Source: Rhodopseudomonas sp. P2A-2r (GTDB lineage: Bacteria > Pseudomonadota > Alphaproteobacteria > Rhizobiales > Xanthobacteraceae). From it: a DNA stretch of 64,000 bases. The notes under the pieces were generated by a model. That model saw nothing but the letters and a program-made list of their open reading frames with translations. It was not told the origin of the DNA and ran no database searches. Made by a program: the position numbers and the translations under genes. Positions 11,320 through 21,575 of the stretch are shown here, piece by piece. Location of the stretch: NCBI RefSeq assembly GCF_026015985.1, contig NZ_CP110389.1, positions 496,001 to 560,000 of the forward strand. Reading direction: 5' to 3'. Position 1 is the first letter of the stretch. Every line of letters starts with the position of its first letter.

Positions 11320-12030
11320 TCAGGCCGTCTCGATCCGGCCGGACCGCAGTCGCACTACCCGGTCGCAGCGTTGCGCCAGCGCGGTGTCATGGGTCACCAG
11401 CACCAGCGTCATGCCGCGCTCGGCATGCTGTGCGAACAGCAGGTCGACGATCTGCTTGCCGGTGCTCTCGTCGAGATTGCCGGTCGGCTCGTCGGCCACC
11501 AGGATGGCGGGATCCGGCGCCAGCGCGCGGGCCAGCGCCACGCGCTGCTGCTCGCCGCCGGACAGCTGCGTGGGATAGTGATGCAATCGCGCACCGAGGC
11601 CCACGGAGGTCAGCTCGCGCGCGGCGCGCTCAGTGGCGTCAGCGCGACCGGCGAGTTCCAAGGGCACCGCGACGTTTTCCAGCGCGGTCATGGTCGGGAT
11701 CAGATGGAAGGACTGGAAGACGATGCCGACATGGCGACCACGAAACCGTGCGAGGCCGTCCTCGTCCAGATCATTGAATGCGGTACCGTTGACCACCACC
11801 TGTCCGCTGTCAGGACGTTCGAGGCCGGCCATCACCATCAGCAGGGTGGATTTGCCGGATCCCGACGGCCCGATCAGGCCGATCGCTTCGCCCGAGCCCA
11901 CGCGCAGGCTGATATCCTTGAGGATATGAACCCGCGCCGCGCCGCTGCCGAGCGAGAGGTTGACGTTCGAAATGGAAATGGTGTCCGGACCAAGTCCGGC
12001 CAGTGATGAGGCTTCGATGATACTGTCCAT
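11320..12030 (-). CDS. ABC transporter ATP-binding protein YbbA-like
   Basis: A 236-residue LolD/MacB-class ATPase: Walker [11 protein letters not shown]-loop FQSFHLIPTM, signature LSGGEQQRVALARAL, Walker B ILVADEPTGNLD and switch His (VTHDT). It energises the YbbP permease, whose start codon lies 1 bp after this stop, so the two are translationally coupled. The start codon (12030-12028) overlaps the start codon of the divergent esterase gene (12029), leaving no intergenic space; each promoter must lie inside the other gene. The same ybbA/tesA divergence is known in Escherichia coli. Confidence 0.9.
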   Translation of the reverse strand: MDSIIEASSLAGLGPDTISISNVNLSLGSGAARVHILKDISLRVGSGEAIGLIGPSGSGKSTLLMVMAGLERPDSGQVVVNGTAFNDLDEDGLARFRGRHVGIVFQSFHLIPTMTALENVAVPLELAGRADATERAARELTSVGLGARLHHYPTQLSGGEQQRVALARALAPDPAILVADEPTGNLDESTGKQIVDLLFAQHAERGMTLVLVTHDTALAQRCDRVVRLRSGRIETA

Positions 12031-12736
12031 GCGGGCTTCATATGGCACTTCCTTTGCGGCGGTCGAGGGGCTGGCGCGCACGTTTCTGTGCCTGCTGGCG
12101 TTCAGCATGACGTCCATGGTCGCGGCGACGCCCGCATCGGCGCAGCCGGCCGCGGTCGACGCCGCGAAGCCGGTCAAGCTGGTGGTGCTCGGCGATTCCC
12201 TCAGCGCGGGCTACCTGCTTCCGGGGCCGGCCGCGTTCCCCGCCCGGCTGCAAAAAGCCCTCAAGGACAAGGGGATAGCGACCGAAATCGGCAATGCGGG
12301 GGTGTCCGGCGACACCACCTCGGGCGGGCTTGGCCGGCTTGACTGGTCGGTCCCTGATGGCACCGAGGGCGTGATCCTCGAACTGGGTGCCAACGACGCT
12401 CTGCGCGGTACCGACCCCAAGGTGCCTCGTGCCGCGCTGACGGAAATCATCCAGCGCCTGCAGGCGCGGAAAATTCCAGTCCTGCTGTGCGGCATGCTGG
12501 CTCCGCCCAATTACGGCGCCGATTACGCGGAGAAGTTCAATTCGATCTATCCGGACCTGGCGAAGCAGTTCGCCGTGCCGCTGTACCCATTCTTTCTCGA
12601 CGGCGTGGTCGACAACGCCAAGCTGAAACTCGAGGATGGCCTGCATCCGACCGCCGAGGGCGTCGACGTGATCGTCCAGAAAATCCTGCCCAGCGTCGAG
12701 GCATTTCTCGGCACTATCGTTGGGCAACGCAGTTGA
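12029..12736 (+). CDS. tesA: Arylesterase/acyl-CoA thioesterase I, TesA-like SGNH hydrolase
   Basis: About 235 residues with a signal peptide (hydrophobic FLCLLAFSMTSMVA, cleavage near ASAQP), so periplasmic. SGNH motifs are all present: GDSLSAGY (nucleophile Ser), the Gly of GNAGVSGDTT, GANDALRG (Asn) and DGLHPTAEG (Asp-His). The family hydrolyses acyl thioesters and aryl or lysophospholipid esters. Start MRASYGTSF is the best fit to a signal peptide; in-frame ATGs lie upstream and at 12107. Divergent from ybbA-ybbP with overlapping start codons, suggesting a shared role in handling lipid-like substrates at the membrane. Confidence 0.88.
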   Translation: MRASYGTSFAAVEGLARTFLCLLAFSMTSMVAATPASAQPAAVDAAKPVKLVVLGDSLSAGYLLPGPAAFPARLQKALKDKGIATEIGNAGVSGDTTSGGLGRLDWSVPDGTEGVILELGANDALRGTDPKVPRAALTEIIQRLQARKIPVLLCGMLAPPNYGADYAEKFNSIYPDLAKQFAVPLYPFFLDGVVDNAKLKLEDGLHPTAEGVDVIVQKILPSVEAFLGTIVGQRS

Positions 12737-12865
12737 AAAGCAGGCAGCCTCAACCTTAACAGGAGATTTCCCCGGAGCGACGATCCGATCCGGAGTCCGA
12801 TGCTTCGCAGAGTCACATAACTACGCTAAAAAAGCCATCGGTGATTCGTCACCGGCCCTTTTGTT

Positions 12866-12925
12866 CGGGCATGATCTTCGCCGAGAAGTGCAAGCCACTC
12901 TTCGGCGAAGATCGCGCCCCTGCAT
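12866..12925. repeat. Palindromic repeat in the leader of thpR
   Basis: GGGCATGATCTTCGCCGA... is followed by TCGGCGAAGATC: a perfect 12-bp inverted repeat (GATCTTCGCCGA) with a spacer of about 16 bp. It looks like a variant of the common Bradyrhizobium intergenic repeat that begins GGGCATGATC. It ends some 13 bp before the thpR start and may affect message stability or translation. Confidence 0.55.
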
Positions 12926-12938
12926 TGAGGAGCTTACA

Positions 12939-13475
12939 ATGCCGCGTTTGTTCACCGGACTGGAAATACCGGCCGAGATCGGCCAGACCCTCTCCAATTT
13001 GCGTGGCGGCCTCCCCGGCGCACGCTGGATCGACCCCGAGAACTATCACGTCACCCTGCGCTTCATCGGCGACATCGACGGCATTGCGGCGAATGAAATC
13101 GCCTCGCTGCTGGACCGGGTCAACCGCAAGCCGTTCGATGTCGCTCTGCAAGGGCTGTCCAGCTTCGGCGGCAAGAAGCCGCGCGCGGTGGTGGCGCAGG
13201 TGGTGCCAAGCCGGCCGCTGATCGAGTTGCAGGCCGAACTCGAACGGTTGATCCGCAAATGCGGGCTCGATCCCGAGGGCCGCAAATTCATCCCGCACGT
13301 GACGTTGGCGCGGTTGCGCGACGCCTCCAACCAGGACGTCGCCGATTATCTCTCGGTGCGCGGCTATTTCCCCACCAAGACCTTCAAGGCGCAACGCTTC
13401 GTGCTGTTCTCGTCGCGCGCCTCCACCGGCGGCGGGCCCTATGTGGTGGAGGATGCCTACGCGCTGAGTGCGTAG
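12939..13475 (+). CDS. thpR: RNA 2',3'-cyclic phosphodiesterase (2H family)
   Basis: A 178-residue LigT/ThpR enzyme that opens 2',3'-cyclic phosphate ends of RNA. Both catalytic HxTx motifs are present: HVTLRFIG (residues about 37-40) and HVTLARL (about 126-129), at the normal spacing. It starts with the typical MPRLFTGLEIP after a strong GAGGAG site 8 bp upstream, so the start is secure despite a long open frame upstream. It stands alone between tesA and zapE; a palindromic repeat lies in its leader and a dispersed element follows it. Confidence 0.9.
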   Translation: MPRLFTGLEIPAEIGQTLSNLRGGLPGARWIDPENYHVTLRFIGDIDGIAANEIASLLDRVNRKPFDVALQGLSSFGGKKPRAVVAQVVPSRPLIELQAELERLIRKCGLDPEGRKFIPHVTLARLRDASNQDVADYLSVRGYFPTKTFKAQRFVLFSSRASTGGGPYVVEDAYALSA

Positions 13476-13487
13476 AGGGTGTAAGGC

Positions 13488-13588
13488 TGTCGTCACCCGG
13501 CTTGACCGGGTGACCCAGTATACGCAGTGCGCGGTGATAGAGCCGATGCGACAGCGTTTACTGGATCCCCGCATGCGCGGGGATGACA
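13488..13588. repeat. Dispersed palindromic element, copy C (inverted)
   Basis: About 101 bp, TGTCGTCACCCGG to GGGGATGACA. Its centre contains GGTGATAGAGCC, the reverse complement of the centre of copy B, so it sits in the opposite orientation. Hairpins CCCGG/CCGGG (left) and CCCCGC/GCGGGG (right) bound it. It follows the thpR stop by 12 bp. Confidence 0.75.
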
Positions 13589-13671
13589 GCTGAGTGTGGG
13601 CGATAGACAGCGCATATCCCCCTCCCAATTCGCATCTTGCATTTTGCGGCGGCGTGGGGCCGTTAGGCGCC

Positions 13672-14856
13672 ATGTCGTCTGCCCCGCCCAGTTCATTCCG
13701 CCAGCAATACCAGGCTCTCGTTTCCTCCGGCGCCATCGAGGCGGATCCGGCGCAGGCGGCTGCGGTGGAGACCATCGCGGCCTTCGACGAATCGCTGTCC
13801 GGCTACACGCCGCTGCGCAAGCAGAGCTTTCTCGGCCGCCTGTTCGCCGACAAGAACGGCGGACCGCCTGATGGTCTCTACGTTCACGGCGAAGTCGGCC
13901 GCGGCAAGACGATGCTGATGGATCTGTTCTTCGACAGCAGCGACGTCCAGCACAAGCGCCGCGCGCATTTTCACGAATTCATGGCAGACGTGCATGAGCG
14001 GATCTATGGTTTCCGCGAGAAGATCGCGCGCGGCGAGCTGCCCGATGGCGACGTCATCGCGCTGACGGCGAATTCGATCTTCGACGAGGCCTGGCTGCTG
14101 TGCTTCGACGAATTCCACGTCACCGACATCGCCGATGCGATGATCCTGGGGCGGCTGTTCTCGCGGCTGTTCGAACTCGGCACGGTGGTATTTGCTACCT
14201 CCAACGTCGAGCCGGTCGATCTCTACAAGGGCGGTCTCAACCGCGCGCTGTTCCTGCCGTTCATCAAGCAGATCGAAGCCCATATGAATGTGATCCGGCT
14301 CGACTCGCGCACCGATTTCCGGCTCGAGAAACTGGCCGGCATAAAGACCTGGCTGGTGCCGGCGGATCGCGCCGCGGAGGCCGCGCTCGACCAGGCCTGG
14401 GCGAAGCTCACCGGCGGCGCGCCGGGCCACGCCCATGACATTTCGATCAAGGGCCGCGTGCTGCATGTGCCGCGCGCCGCCCAGGGCGTGGCGCGGTTCA
14501 GCTTTGCCGATTTGTGCGAAAAGCCGCTCGGCGCGTCGGACTACCTGCGGCTGGCGCATGATTACCACACCATCTTCATCGACCGGGTTCCGATGATGGA
14601 CTATGGCGACCGCAACGCCGCCAAGCGCTTCATCGCGCTGATCGACACCTTGTACGACAATGCCGTGAAGCTGATGGCCTCGGCGGCGGGCGAGCCACAG
14701 TCGCTCTATCAGGCGACCGATGGCTTTGAGGCGATGGAGTTCCAGCGCACCGCCTCGCGGCTGATCGAGATGGGGTCGGAATCTTACCTGGCTCTGCCGC
14801 ATGGCCGCAAGGATTCCACTGCCAGCGGTTCCAGCAGCGGGCTGGTCGAGACCTAA
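13672..14856 (+). CDS. zapE: Cell division protein ZapE (AFG1-like ATPase)
   Basis: A 394-residue P-loop ATPase of the AFG1/ZapE family: Walker A HGEVGRGKTMLMD, Walker B LLCFDEFHVTD, sensor FATSNVEP, and the family tail ending in FIALIDTLYDNAVKL. In E. coli ZapE associates with the Z ring; in mitochondria AFG1 helps inner-membrane quality control. Start at MSSAPPSSF; the longer upstream frame runs into the repeat. It precedes mdh, as in many alphaproteobacteria, with a 218-bp gap that probably carries the mdh promoter. Confidence 0.92.
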   Translation: MSSAPPSSFRQQYQALVSSGAIEADPAQAAAVETIAAFDESLSGYTPLRKQSFLGRLFADKNGGPPDGLYVHGEVGRGKTMLMDLFFDSSDVQHKRRAHFHEFMADVHERIYGFREKIARGELPDGDVIALTANSIFDEAWLLCFDEFHVTDIADAMILGRLFSRLFELGTVVFATSNVEPVDLYKGGLNRALFLPFIKQIEAHMNVIRLDSRTDFRLEKLAGIKTWLVPADRAAEAALDQAWAKLTGGAPGHAHDISIKGRVLHVPRAAQGVARFSFADLCEKPLGASDYLRLAHDYHTIFIDRVPMMDYGDRNAAKRFIALIDTLYDNAVKLMASAAGEPQSLYQATDGFEAMEFQRTASRLIEMGSESYLALPHGRKDSTASGSSSGLVET

Positions 14857-14996
14857 CCCCTGTCTTCCGGGTTCGCTCGCAGTTGGCGCTGCTCTCGCCC
14901 CGGAATGGCAGGATGGGCCGCCCAAAATTGCAATGCAGCCCGGCGCGGTTGGTCGCCGGTCCTGTACGGCCAATTATTGAGCTGGCCGCGACTTGA

Positions 14997-16043
<1,047 letters not shown>

Positions 16044-16057
16044 GTTTCAACGAGATA

Positions 16058-16082
16058 AACCGGCACCCCTTGGGTGCCGGTT
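16058..16082 (+). terminator. Hairpin terminator after mdh
   Basis: An 11-bp perfect stem, AACCGGCACCC (16058-16068) with 16072-16082, with a 3-base loop; a few T residues follow. It separates mdh from sucC. Confidence 0.75.
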
Positions 16083-16175
16083 CTGCATCTGGGGTTGCTG
16101 GCCGCCATTTTCGCGAACCTGGGCTGCCAACCGTTTCGCAATCGAGTTTCGCCGCCTTTTGACTCGCTGCATCCG

Positions 16176-16192
16176 TGGTATACGGTATGCCA
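16176..16192. promoter_or_regulatory. Imperfect palindrome upstream of sucC
   Basis: TGGTATA-CGG-TATGCCA, a 7-3-7 inverted repeat with one mismatch, lies about 53 bp before the sucC start. The TTGACT at 16159 could be a -35 element. The half-site resembles GntR/FCD operators such as the perfect TGGTATACCA seen at 59899. Binding is inferred only. Confidence 0.3.
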
Positions 16193-16244
16193 GTTGACGG
16201 GTGGCATCCATTCCAAGTTCACACCGAGGTTCGGGAGCAACTAT

Positions 16245-17439
<1,195 letters not shown>

Positions 17440-17443
17440 GCCG

Positions 17444-18328
17444 ATGTCAGTCCTCATCGACAAGAACACCAAGGTCATCTGCCAGGGCTTCACCGGCAAG
17501 AACGGCACCTTCCATTCCGAGCAGGCGATCCTGTACGGGACCAAGATGGTCGGCGGCACCTCGCCGGGCAAAGGCGGCTCCACCCATCTCAACCTGCCGG
17601 TGTTCGACACCGTGGCCGAAGCGCGCGACAAGACCGGCGCCGACGCCTCGGTGATCTACGTGCCGCCGCCGGGCGCCGCCGATGCCATCTGCGAAGCCAT
17701 CGACGCGGAAATCCCGCTGATCGTCTGCATCACCGAAGGCATCCCGGTGCTCGACATGGTGCGCGTCAAGCGTTCGCTGTCCGGCTCCAAATCGCGCCTG
17801 ATCGGGCCGAACTGCCCGGGCGTCGTCACCGCCGGCGAATCGAAGATCGGCATCATGCCGGCCAACATCTTCAAGCCCGGCAATGTCGGCATCCTGTCGC
17901 GCTCCGGCACGCTGACCTATGAAGCGGTATTCCAGACCACCATGGCCGGCCTCGGCCAGACCTCGGCGGTCGGCATCGGCGGCGATCCGGTCAAGGGCAC
18001 CGAGTTCATCGACATCCTCGAGATGTTCCTCGCCGACGACGCCACCCACTCGATCATCATGATCGGCGAGATCGGCGGCTCGGCGGAAGAAGACGCCGCG
18101 CAGTTCATCAAGGACGAAGCCAAGCGCGGTCGCAAGAAGCCCATCGTCGGCTTCATCGGCGGCGTCACCGCACCTCCCGGCCGTCGCATGGGTCATGCTG
18201 GCGCCATCGTGTCGGGCGGCAAGGGCGATGCGCAGTCGAAGATCGCGGCAATGAAGTCCGCTGGCTTCGCGGTGTCGCCGTCCCCGGCGCGCCTCGGCAC
18301 CACGCTGGTGGAATTGCTGAAGGGCTAG
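17444..18328 (+). CDS. sucD: Succinyl-CoA synthetase alpha subunit
   Basis: A 294-residue CoA-binding and ligase subunit. The N-terminal Rossmann CoA-binding part opens with [21 protein letters not shown]; the active-site phosphohistidine is His251 in [14 protein letters not shown]. It forms the enzyme with SucC, encoded 4 bp upstream, and ends at a strong intrinsic terminator. Length and motifs are standard. Confidence 0.97.
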   Translation: MSVLIDKNTKVICQGFTGKNGTFHSEQAILYGTKMVGGTSPGKGGSTHLNLPVFDTVAEARDKTGADASVIYVPPPGAADAICEAIDAEIPLIVCITEGIPVLDMVRVKRSLSGSKSRLIGPNCPGVVTAGESKIGIMPANIFKPGNVGILSRSGTLTYEAVFQTTMAGLGQTSAVGIGGDPVKGTEFIDILEMFLADDATHSIIMIGEIGGSAEEDAAQFIKDEAKRGRKKPIVGFIGGVTAPPGRRMGHAGAIVSGGKGDAQSKIAAMKSAGFAVSPSPARLGTTLVELLKG

Positions 18329-18354
18329 TCGCTTCGGCGGCCGGTATCAAAATG

Positions 18355-18384
18355 AAAGGCCCGCTCGAAAGAGCGGGCCTTTTG
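18355..18384 (+). terminator. Intrinsic terminator after sucD
   Basis: A 12-bp perfect stem (AAAGGCCCGCTC, 18355-18366, with 18371-18382), GAAA tetraloop, and a short T-run. It ends the mdh/sucCD block. Confidence 0.9.
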
Positions 18385-18399
18385 ATTTGTAGATGTGTT

Positions 18400-18541
18400 T
18401 CGTTCCCTGGACGCGGTGCGCTGCCATCGCGCAGCGATGGTGGTGCGCCGCAGATCCGGGCTCACACTTCCGGGCGATGAGATGATGGGTCCCGGATCTG
18501 CGGAGCGGCATAAGAATGCCGCACCGCGTCCGGGACAAGAG
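18400..18541. repeat. Long imperfect palindrome, second repeat family (copy 1)
   Basis: About 140 bp whose ends are inverted: CCTGGACGCGGTGCG at the left and GCACCGCGTCCGGG at the right. An inner pair, CGCAGATCCGGG and CCCGGATCTGCG, also matches. It fills the gap between sucD and the convergent rhodanese gene. A related unit lies at 30583-30722. Confidence 0.65.
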
Positions 18542-18552
18542 AGGGTAGTAGC

Positions 18553-19434
18553 TTACTCCGCCGCCTGCAGCTGCTTCTCGCCAACTGTCGGAAGCCCCTC
18601 CTCGATCGGATACTTGTTGTCGCGCGACCATTCGTTCCACGAGCCGAAATACATCCTGACGTCGGCGACGCCGGCGTTCTTCAGCGCCAGGAATGTGTTC
18701 GATGCACGCGCGCCCTTGAAGCAGTAGAGATACACCGTGCTCGCCGGCGTGATGCCGACAGTGGCGCATTCGGCCAGGATCTCGTTCTTCGACTTGAAGC
18801 GCGGGCCTTCGCCGGTTGGCTTCATCATGCGATACCATTCGATCCAGACGGCGCCGGGGATGCGGCCCATCCGCGGGCAGAAGTCCTTGCCATAAGGCGA
18901 CGAGCTCTCACCGATCCATTCATCGACGTCGCGCACGTCGAGCAGCGCGATCGAGGGGTTGTCGAGCGCTGCCATCATGGTGGCAGCGTCGATCAGGATC
19001 GAGCCAGCCTCGGGCTTGACCGTGAACGAGGCTGGCTTCGGCGTCGGCACCTCGGTGGTGGTCGGCAGGCCCTTGGCAGTCCAGGCGTCGTAGCCGCCGT
19101 GCAGCACCTTGATCTTTGGATAGCCCAGGAACTCGAGCAGGAAATAGCCGCGGCAGGACTGGCCGAAGCCGGAATTCATCGACTGCTCGTAGATCACCGC
19201 GGTCTCGGAGCCCGACAGGCCGGCGCCGCCAAAGGCGTCGGCGAACTTCTTCTTCAGCTCGTCCATGCCTTCCGGCGTGGAGGTCGCGAGAAAGGTAAAG
19301 ATCTCATGCAGATTGACGGCGCCCGGGATATGGCCCGCGGCGTAGGCATCGGGGTTGCGGGTGTCGATGATGACGCAGGGATCGGACTTCATGAACGTCG
19401 CGAGTTCATCTGCGGAAATCAGGATTTCAGCCAT
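18553..19434 (-). CDS. Two-domain sulfurtransferase (rhodanese family)
   Basis: A 293-residue protein with two rhodanese domains. The N-terminal inactive domain (about 5-125) has VIIDTRNPDAYAAGHIPGA; the C-terminal one (about 150-285) has LLDVRDVDEWIG and the catalytic loop YCFKGARAS, with Cys in a six-residue CxKGxR loop as in thiosulfate sulfurtransferases. It transfers sulfane sulfur from thiosulfate or 3-mercaptopyruvate to an acceptor. Start follows a GGAGG site. It is last in a minus-strand set with a flavoprotein and an OsmC-like protein, hinting at sulfur or thiol-stress chemistry, though a 61-bp gap precedes it. Confidence 0.9.
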   Translation of the reverse strand: MAEILISADELATFMKSDPCVIIDTRNPDAYAAGHIPGAVNLHEIFTFLATSTPEGMDELKKKFADAFGGAGLSGSETAVIYEQSMNSGFGQSCRGYFLLEFLGYPKIKVLHGGYDAWTAKGLPTTTEVPTPKPASFTVKPEAGSILIDAATMMAALDNPSIALLDVRDVDEWIGESSSPYGKDFCPRMGRIPGAVWIEWYRMMKPTGEGPRFKSKNEILAECATVGITPASTVYLYCFKGARASNTFLALKNAGVADVRMYFGSWNEWSRDNKYPIEEGLPTVGEKQLQAAE

Positions 19435-19495
19435 TAGCAAAGCCTCCACTGGGTTGATGTTCTGCCGAATTAGGACCGTCGTGCCGTGAGGTGGA

Positions 19496-20626
19496 TCAAG
19501 CGCCTTGGGTCTCTCCCGGGTGTTCGCGCGCATTGTCTGCGAGCATTTTTCTGAGTTGCTTGGTGGCGGGGGTGACGATCGCCACGAAGTAGGCTTCGCG
19601 CAGCCGGCGCTGGGCGCGGTGCGATTTCAGATAGCCGCGCGCGCCACAATGCAGCATCGCGGCATGCGCCGCGGCGACCGCGGCATCGCCGCCGCGCAGC
19701 CGCAGGTCGACCACCTGGCGCCAGTAGGCGTTGCTGGTGTCATACGGCGTGGCGGCGAGCTGCATGGTCTCGGCCTCCATGCCGGCGAGGACGGCGGCGA
19801 AATCCGCCGGCTGCTGCGGCAGGAAGCAATTGACGTGGGCCAGCGCGGGCTGGACGCTCTGCATGATGGCGACGCAGTCGCGTACCAGCCCGAGCCCCAT
19901 GCCCATCTGCATCAGGATGAAGCCGGCGCGGATCTTCTTGACGAAAGGCATCGCCGGCGCGGCCAGCACCTGGTCGTTGGGAATGAACACATCGCGCAAT
20001 TGCACGGCGTAGGTGCCGGTGCCGTCCATCGCCAGGAAGGGTTTGCAGGGCGTCAGCGTGACGCCGGGATCGGCGCAATTGACGAGGAACATGACCTGCT
20101 CGCCGTCGTCCTCGGTCTCGAAGATGGTGCCGAACATATGGTCGGGGCCGAGATTGGACACCCAGGGCAGGGCGCCGCGCACCTGATAGCCGCCTTCGAC
20201 GCGGCGGCCCTTCAGCTTGAGCTTCTCGATGCCGAAGAAGCTCTTCATCGGATTCGACAGCCCGGTGCCGCCGAGCAATGTCCCGCTCGCGGCCTTGCTC
20301 AGATACTTCGCTTTCAACGCGGCGTTGTCGGAATTCAGGATGTACCAGACCAGCGTGTCCTGGCACCACGCCATGAAGGCGCTGGCGCCGCAGGTTTCGG
20401 CGATGGCGGAAATGCCACCGATGGTCGCGCGCAAATCGTCATGCGCCGACCAGGCGCCGATCTCGCCGAACTTCCGCAGCGCCTGGTCGGGATAGATGCT
20501 GCCGTCATCGATCTCCGCAGCGATCGGCGCCAGCTCGGTTCTCGCGAGAGCGGCCACGCGCTCGGCGAGCGAGGCTGTATCTTCAATAAGGTCATCGGGT
20601 TTTCGCAAGGCCGCCATGGTGGTCAT
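19496..20626 (-). CDS. Acyl-CoA dehydrogenase-fold flavoprotein, monooxygenase-like branch
   Basis: About 376 residues with the acyl-CoA dehydrogenase fold: N-terminal helices, a middle beta domain (GTGLSNPMKSFFG, GGYQVRGALPWVSNLG) and a C-terminal helical domain. The C-terminus ends with LREAYFVAIVTPATKQLRK, typical of the DszC/SfnB-like group rather than true beta-oxidation dehydrogenases, and no clear catalytic Glu region is seen. The substrate is unknown; neighbours (rhodanese, OsmC) make a sulfur compound plausible. Start chosen at 20626, with GGAG 6 bp upstream; an ATG at 20632 is also possible. Downstream of osmC by 169 bp that include a palindromic repeat. Confidence 0.75.
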   Translation of the reverse strand: MTTMAALRKPDDLIEDTASLAERVAALARTELAPIAAEIDDGSIYPDQALRKFGEIGAWSAHDDLRATIGGISAIAETCGASAFMAWCQDTLVWYILNSDNAALKAKYLSKAASGTLLGGTGLSNPMKSFFGIEKLKLKGRRVEGGYQVRGALPWVSNLGPDHMFGTIFETEDDGEQVMFLVNCADPGVTLTPCKPFLAMDGTGTYAVQLRDVFIPNDQVLAAPAMPFVKKIRAGFILMQMGMGLGLVRDCVAIMQSVQPALAHVNCFLPQQPADFAAVLAGMEAETMQLAATPYDTSNAYWRQVVDLRLRGGDAAVAAAHAAMLHCGARGYLKSHRAQRRLREAYFVAIVTPATKQLRKMLADNAREHPGETQGA

Positions 20627-20758
20627 CGTCATCTCCGTCACGGGAAGAGGAACGTTGCGGTCGCATGGCTGCGGCCGGTGGCCTTCGTGCCGAGCGAGGG
20701 GGCGGGGCGGTGATAGCGGCTCTCCTCACCCGTAGCCTCGCTGTCGCTCGGCTCCGAG

Positions 20759-20780
20759 CTCTCCCCGCAAGCGGGGAGAG
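20759..20780. repeat. CTCTCCCCGC palindrome (third repeat family)
   Basis: A perfect 10-bp inverted repeat CTCTCCCCGC separated by AA, between the OsmC gene and the flavoprotein gene. The same motif recurs around 32500 and 32625-32670. It could act as a stabilising hairpin or partial terminator inside the transcript. Confidence 0.7.
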
Positions 20781-20795
20781 GCGAAGTCGACAGCG

Positions 20796-21338
20796 TTACG
20801 CAGAGACTTCGAGATTGACTGGCCGGGTAAAGGTGTTGGCGACCGGCGACCATTTCTTGACGTGATCGATCAGCGCGTCGATCTCGGCCTGCGGCACGCC
20901 TTCGCACTCCATGTCGACCTTGATGCGCACGTCGGTGAAGCCGACCGGCTTCTCGCTGACATCGCCGGTGCCCCACACCGCGGTGATGTTGAGGTCGCCT
21001 TCGAGCTGCAGTTCGAGCTTGTTGACGATCCAGCCGCGGTGCACAGCGTTGGCGTGCAGGCCGACGGCAATGCACGAACCCAGCGCGGCCAGGGAGGCTT
21101 CCGACGGGTTCGGCGCAGTATCGTCGCCGAGCAGCGCCGGCGGTTCGTCGACGATATAGGGCGGCAGGTTGCGGATGTAGTTGGCGTGGCGGAACTTGCC
21201 CTCGGCCACCGTCTTGCACTTCAGCGTCTTGATGACGTTGGGATTGGCTTTGCCGTTGGCGATCAGTTGCTCGAGACCGCCTTTGTCGATGGGCGCGAGG
21301 CATCCGGTCAGCACGGTTTTGGGGGCGAGTGCAGTCAT
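20796..21338 (-). CDS. OsmC-family peroxiredoxin-like protein
   Basis: A 180-residue OsmC/Ohr-fold protein: the conserved Cys in ALGSCIAVGLHANA, followed by a beta-rich C-terminal half (LQLEGDLNITAVWGTG, VDMECEGVPQAEIDALI). OsmC proteins reduce organic hydroperoxides with a reactive Cys pair. A second Cys is present in CKTVAEGKF and one in CEGVP, so the exact catalytic pair is uncertain. Start at MTALAPKTV follows a GGGAGA site. The perfect palindrome TACAGAACGTTCTGTA lies 27 bp upstream, and the gene is divergent from a TetR regulator, its probable repressor. Confidence 0.87.
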   Translation of the reverse strand: MTALAPKTVLTGCLAPIDKGGLEQLIANGKANPNVIKTLKCKTVAEGKFRHANYIRNLPPYIVDEPPALLGDDTAPNPSEASLAALGSCIAVGLHANAVHRGWIVNKLELQLEGDLNITAVWGTGDVSEKPVGFTDVRIKVDMECEGVPQAEIDALIDHVKKWSPVANTFTRPVNLEVSA

Positions 21339-21364
21339 GTTGATTTCTCCCTTGGGCAAATAGA

Positions 21365-21380
21365 TACAGAACGTTCTGTA
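21365..21380. promoter_or_regulatory. Perfect 16-bp palindrome, probable TetR-family operator
   Basis: TACAGAACGTTCTGTA reads identically on both strands. It lies 27 bp before the start of the OsmC-like gene and about 190 bp from the divergent tetR start. Such palindromes are typical TetR-family operators, so repression of the OsmC/flavoprotein genes by the adjacent regulator is the simplest reading. Confidence 0.7.
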
Positions 21381-21557
21381 GCTTTGCAGAAAGCGTGCCA
21401 CGACTGCGTCCGCGAAATAGGCGTTGATTTCCAATTGGTTAAGATTCCGGGGTGCGGTCGGGGCGACCGTCGCTGCTGTGAAACGCGCCAGTCGAGCGTT
21501 AGCCAGCACCTATTTTACGCAGCGGGAGAACGCTGCTTGCGCCGTGTGCACGCCATG

Positions 21558-21575
21558 TCATATGAACGGATATGA
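21558..21575. promoter_or_regulatory. Small inverted repeat over the tetR start codon
   Basis: TCATAT-GAACGG-ATATGA, a 6-bp inverted repeat with a 6-bp spacer, covers the tetR start codon (21572). It could be an autoregulatory site or chance; it does not resemble the 21365 palindrome. Confidence 0.25.

Noticed and set aside
10092..11777. 561-codon plus-strand frame opposite ybbP/ybbA
   Set aside because: Shadow of YbbP and YbbA, which have complete motifs on the minus strand.
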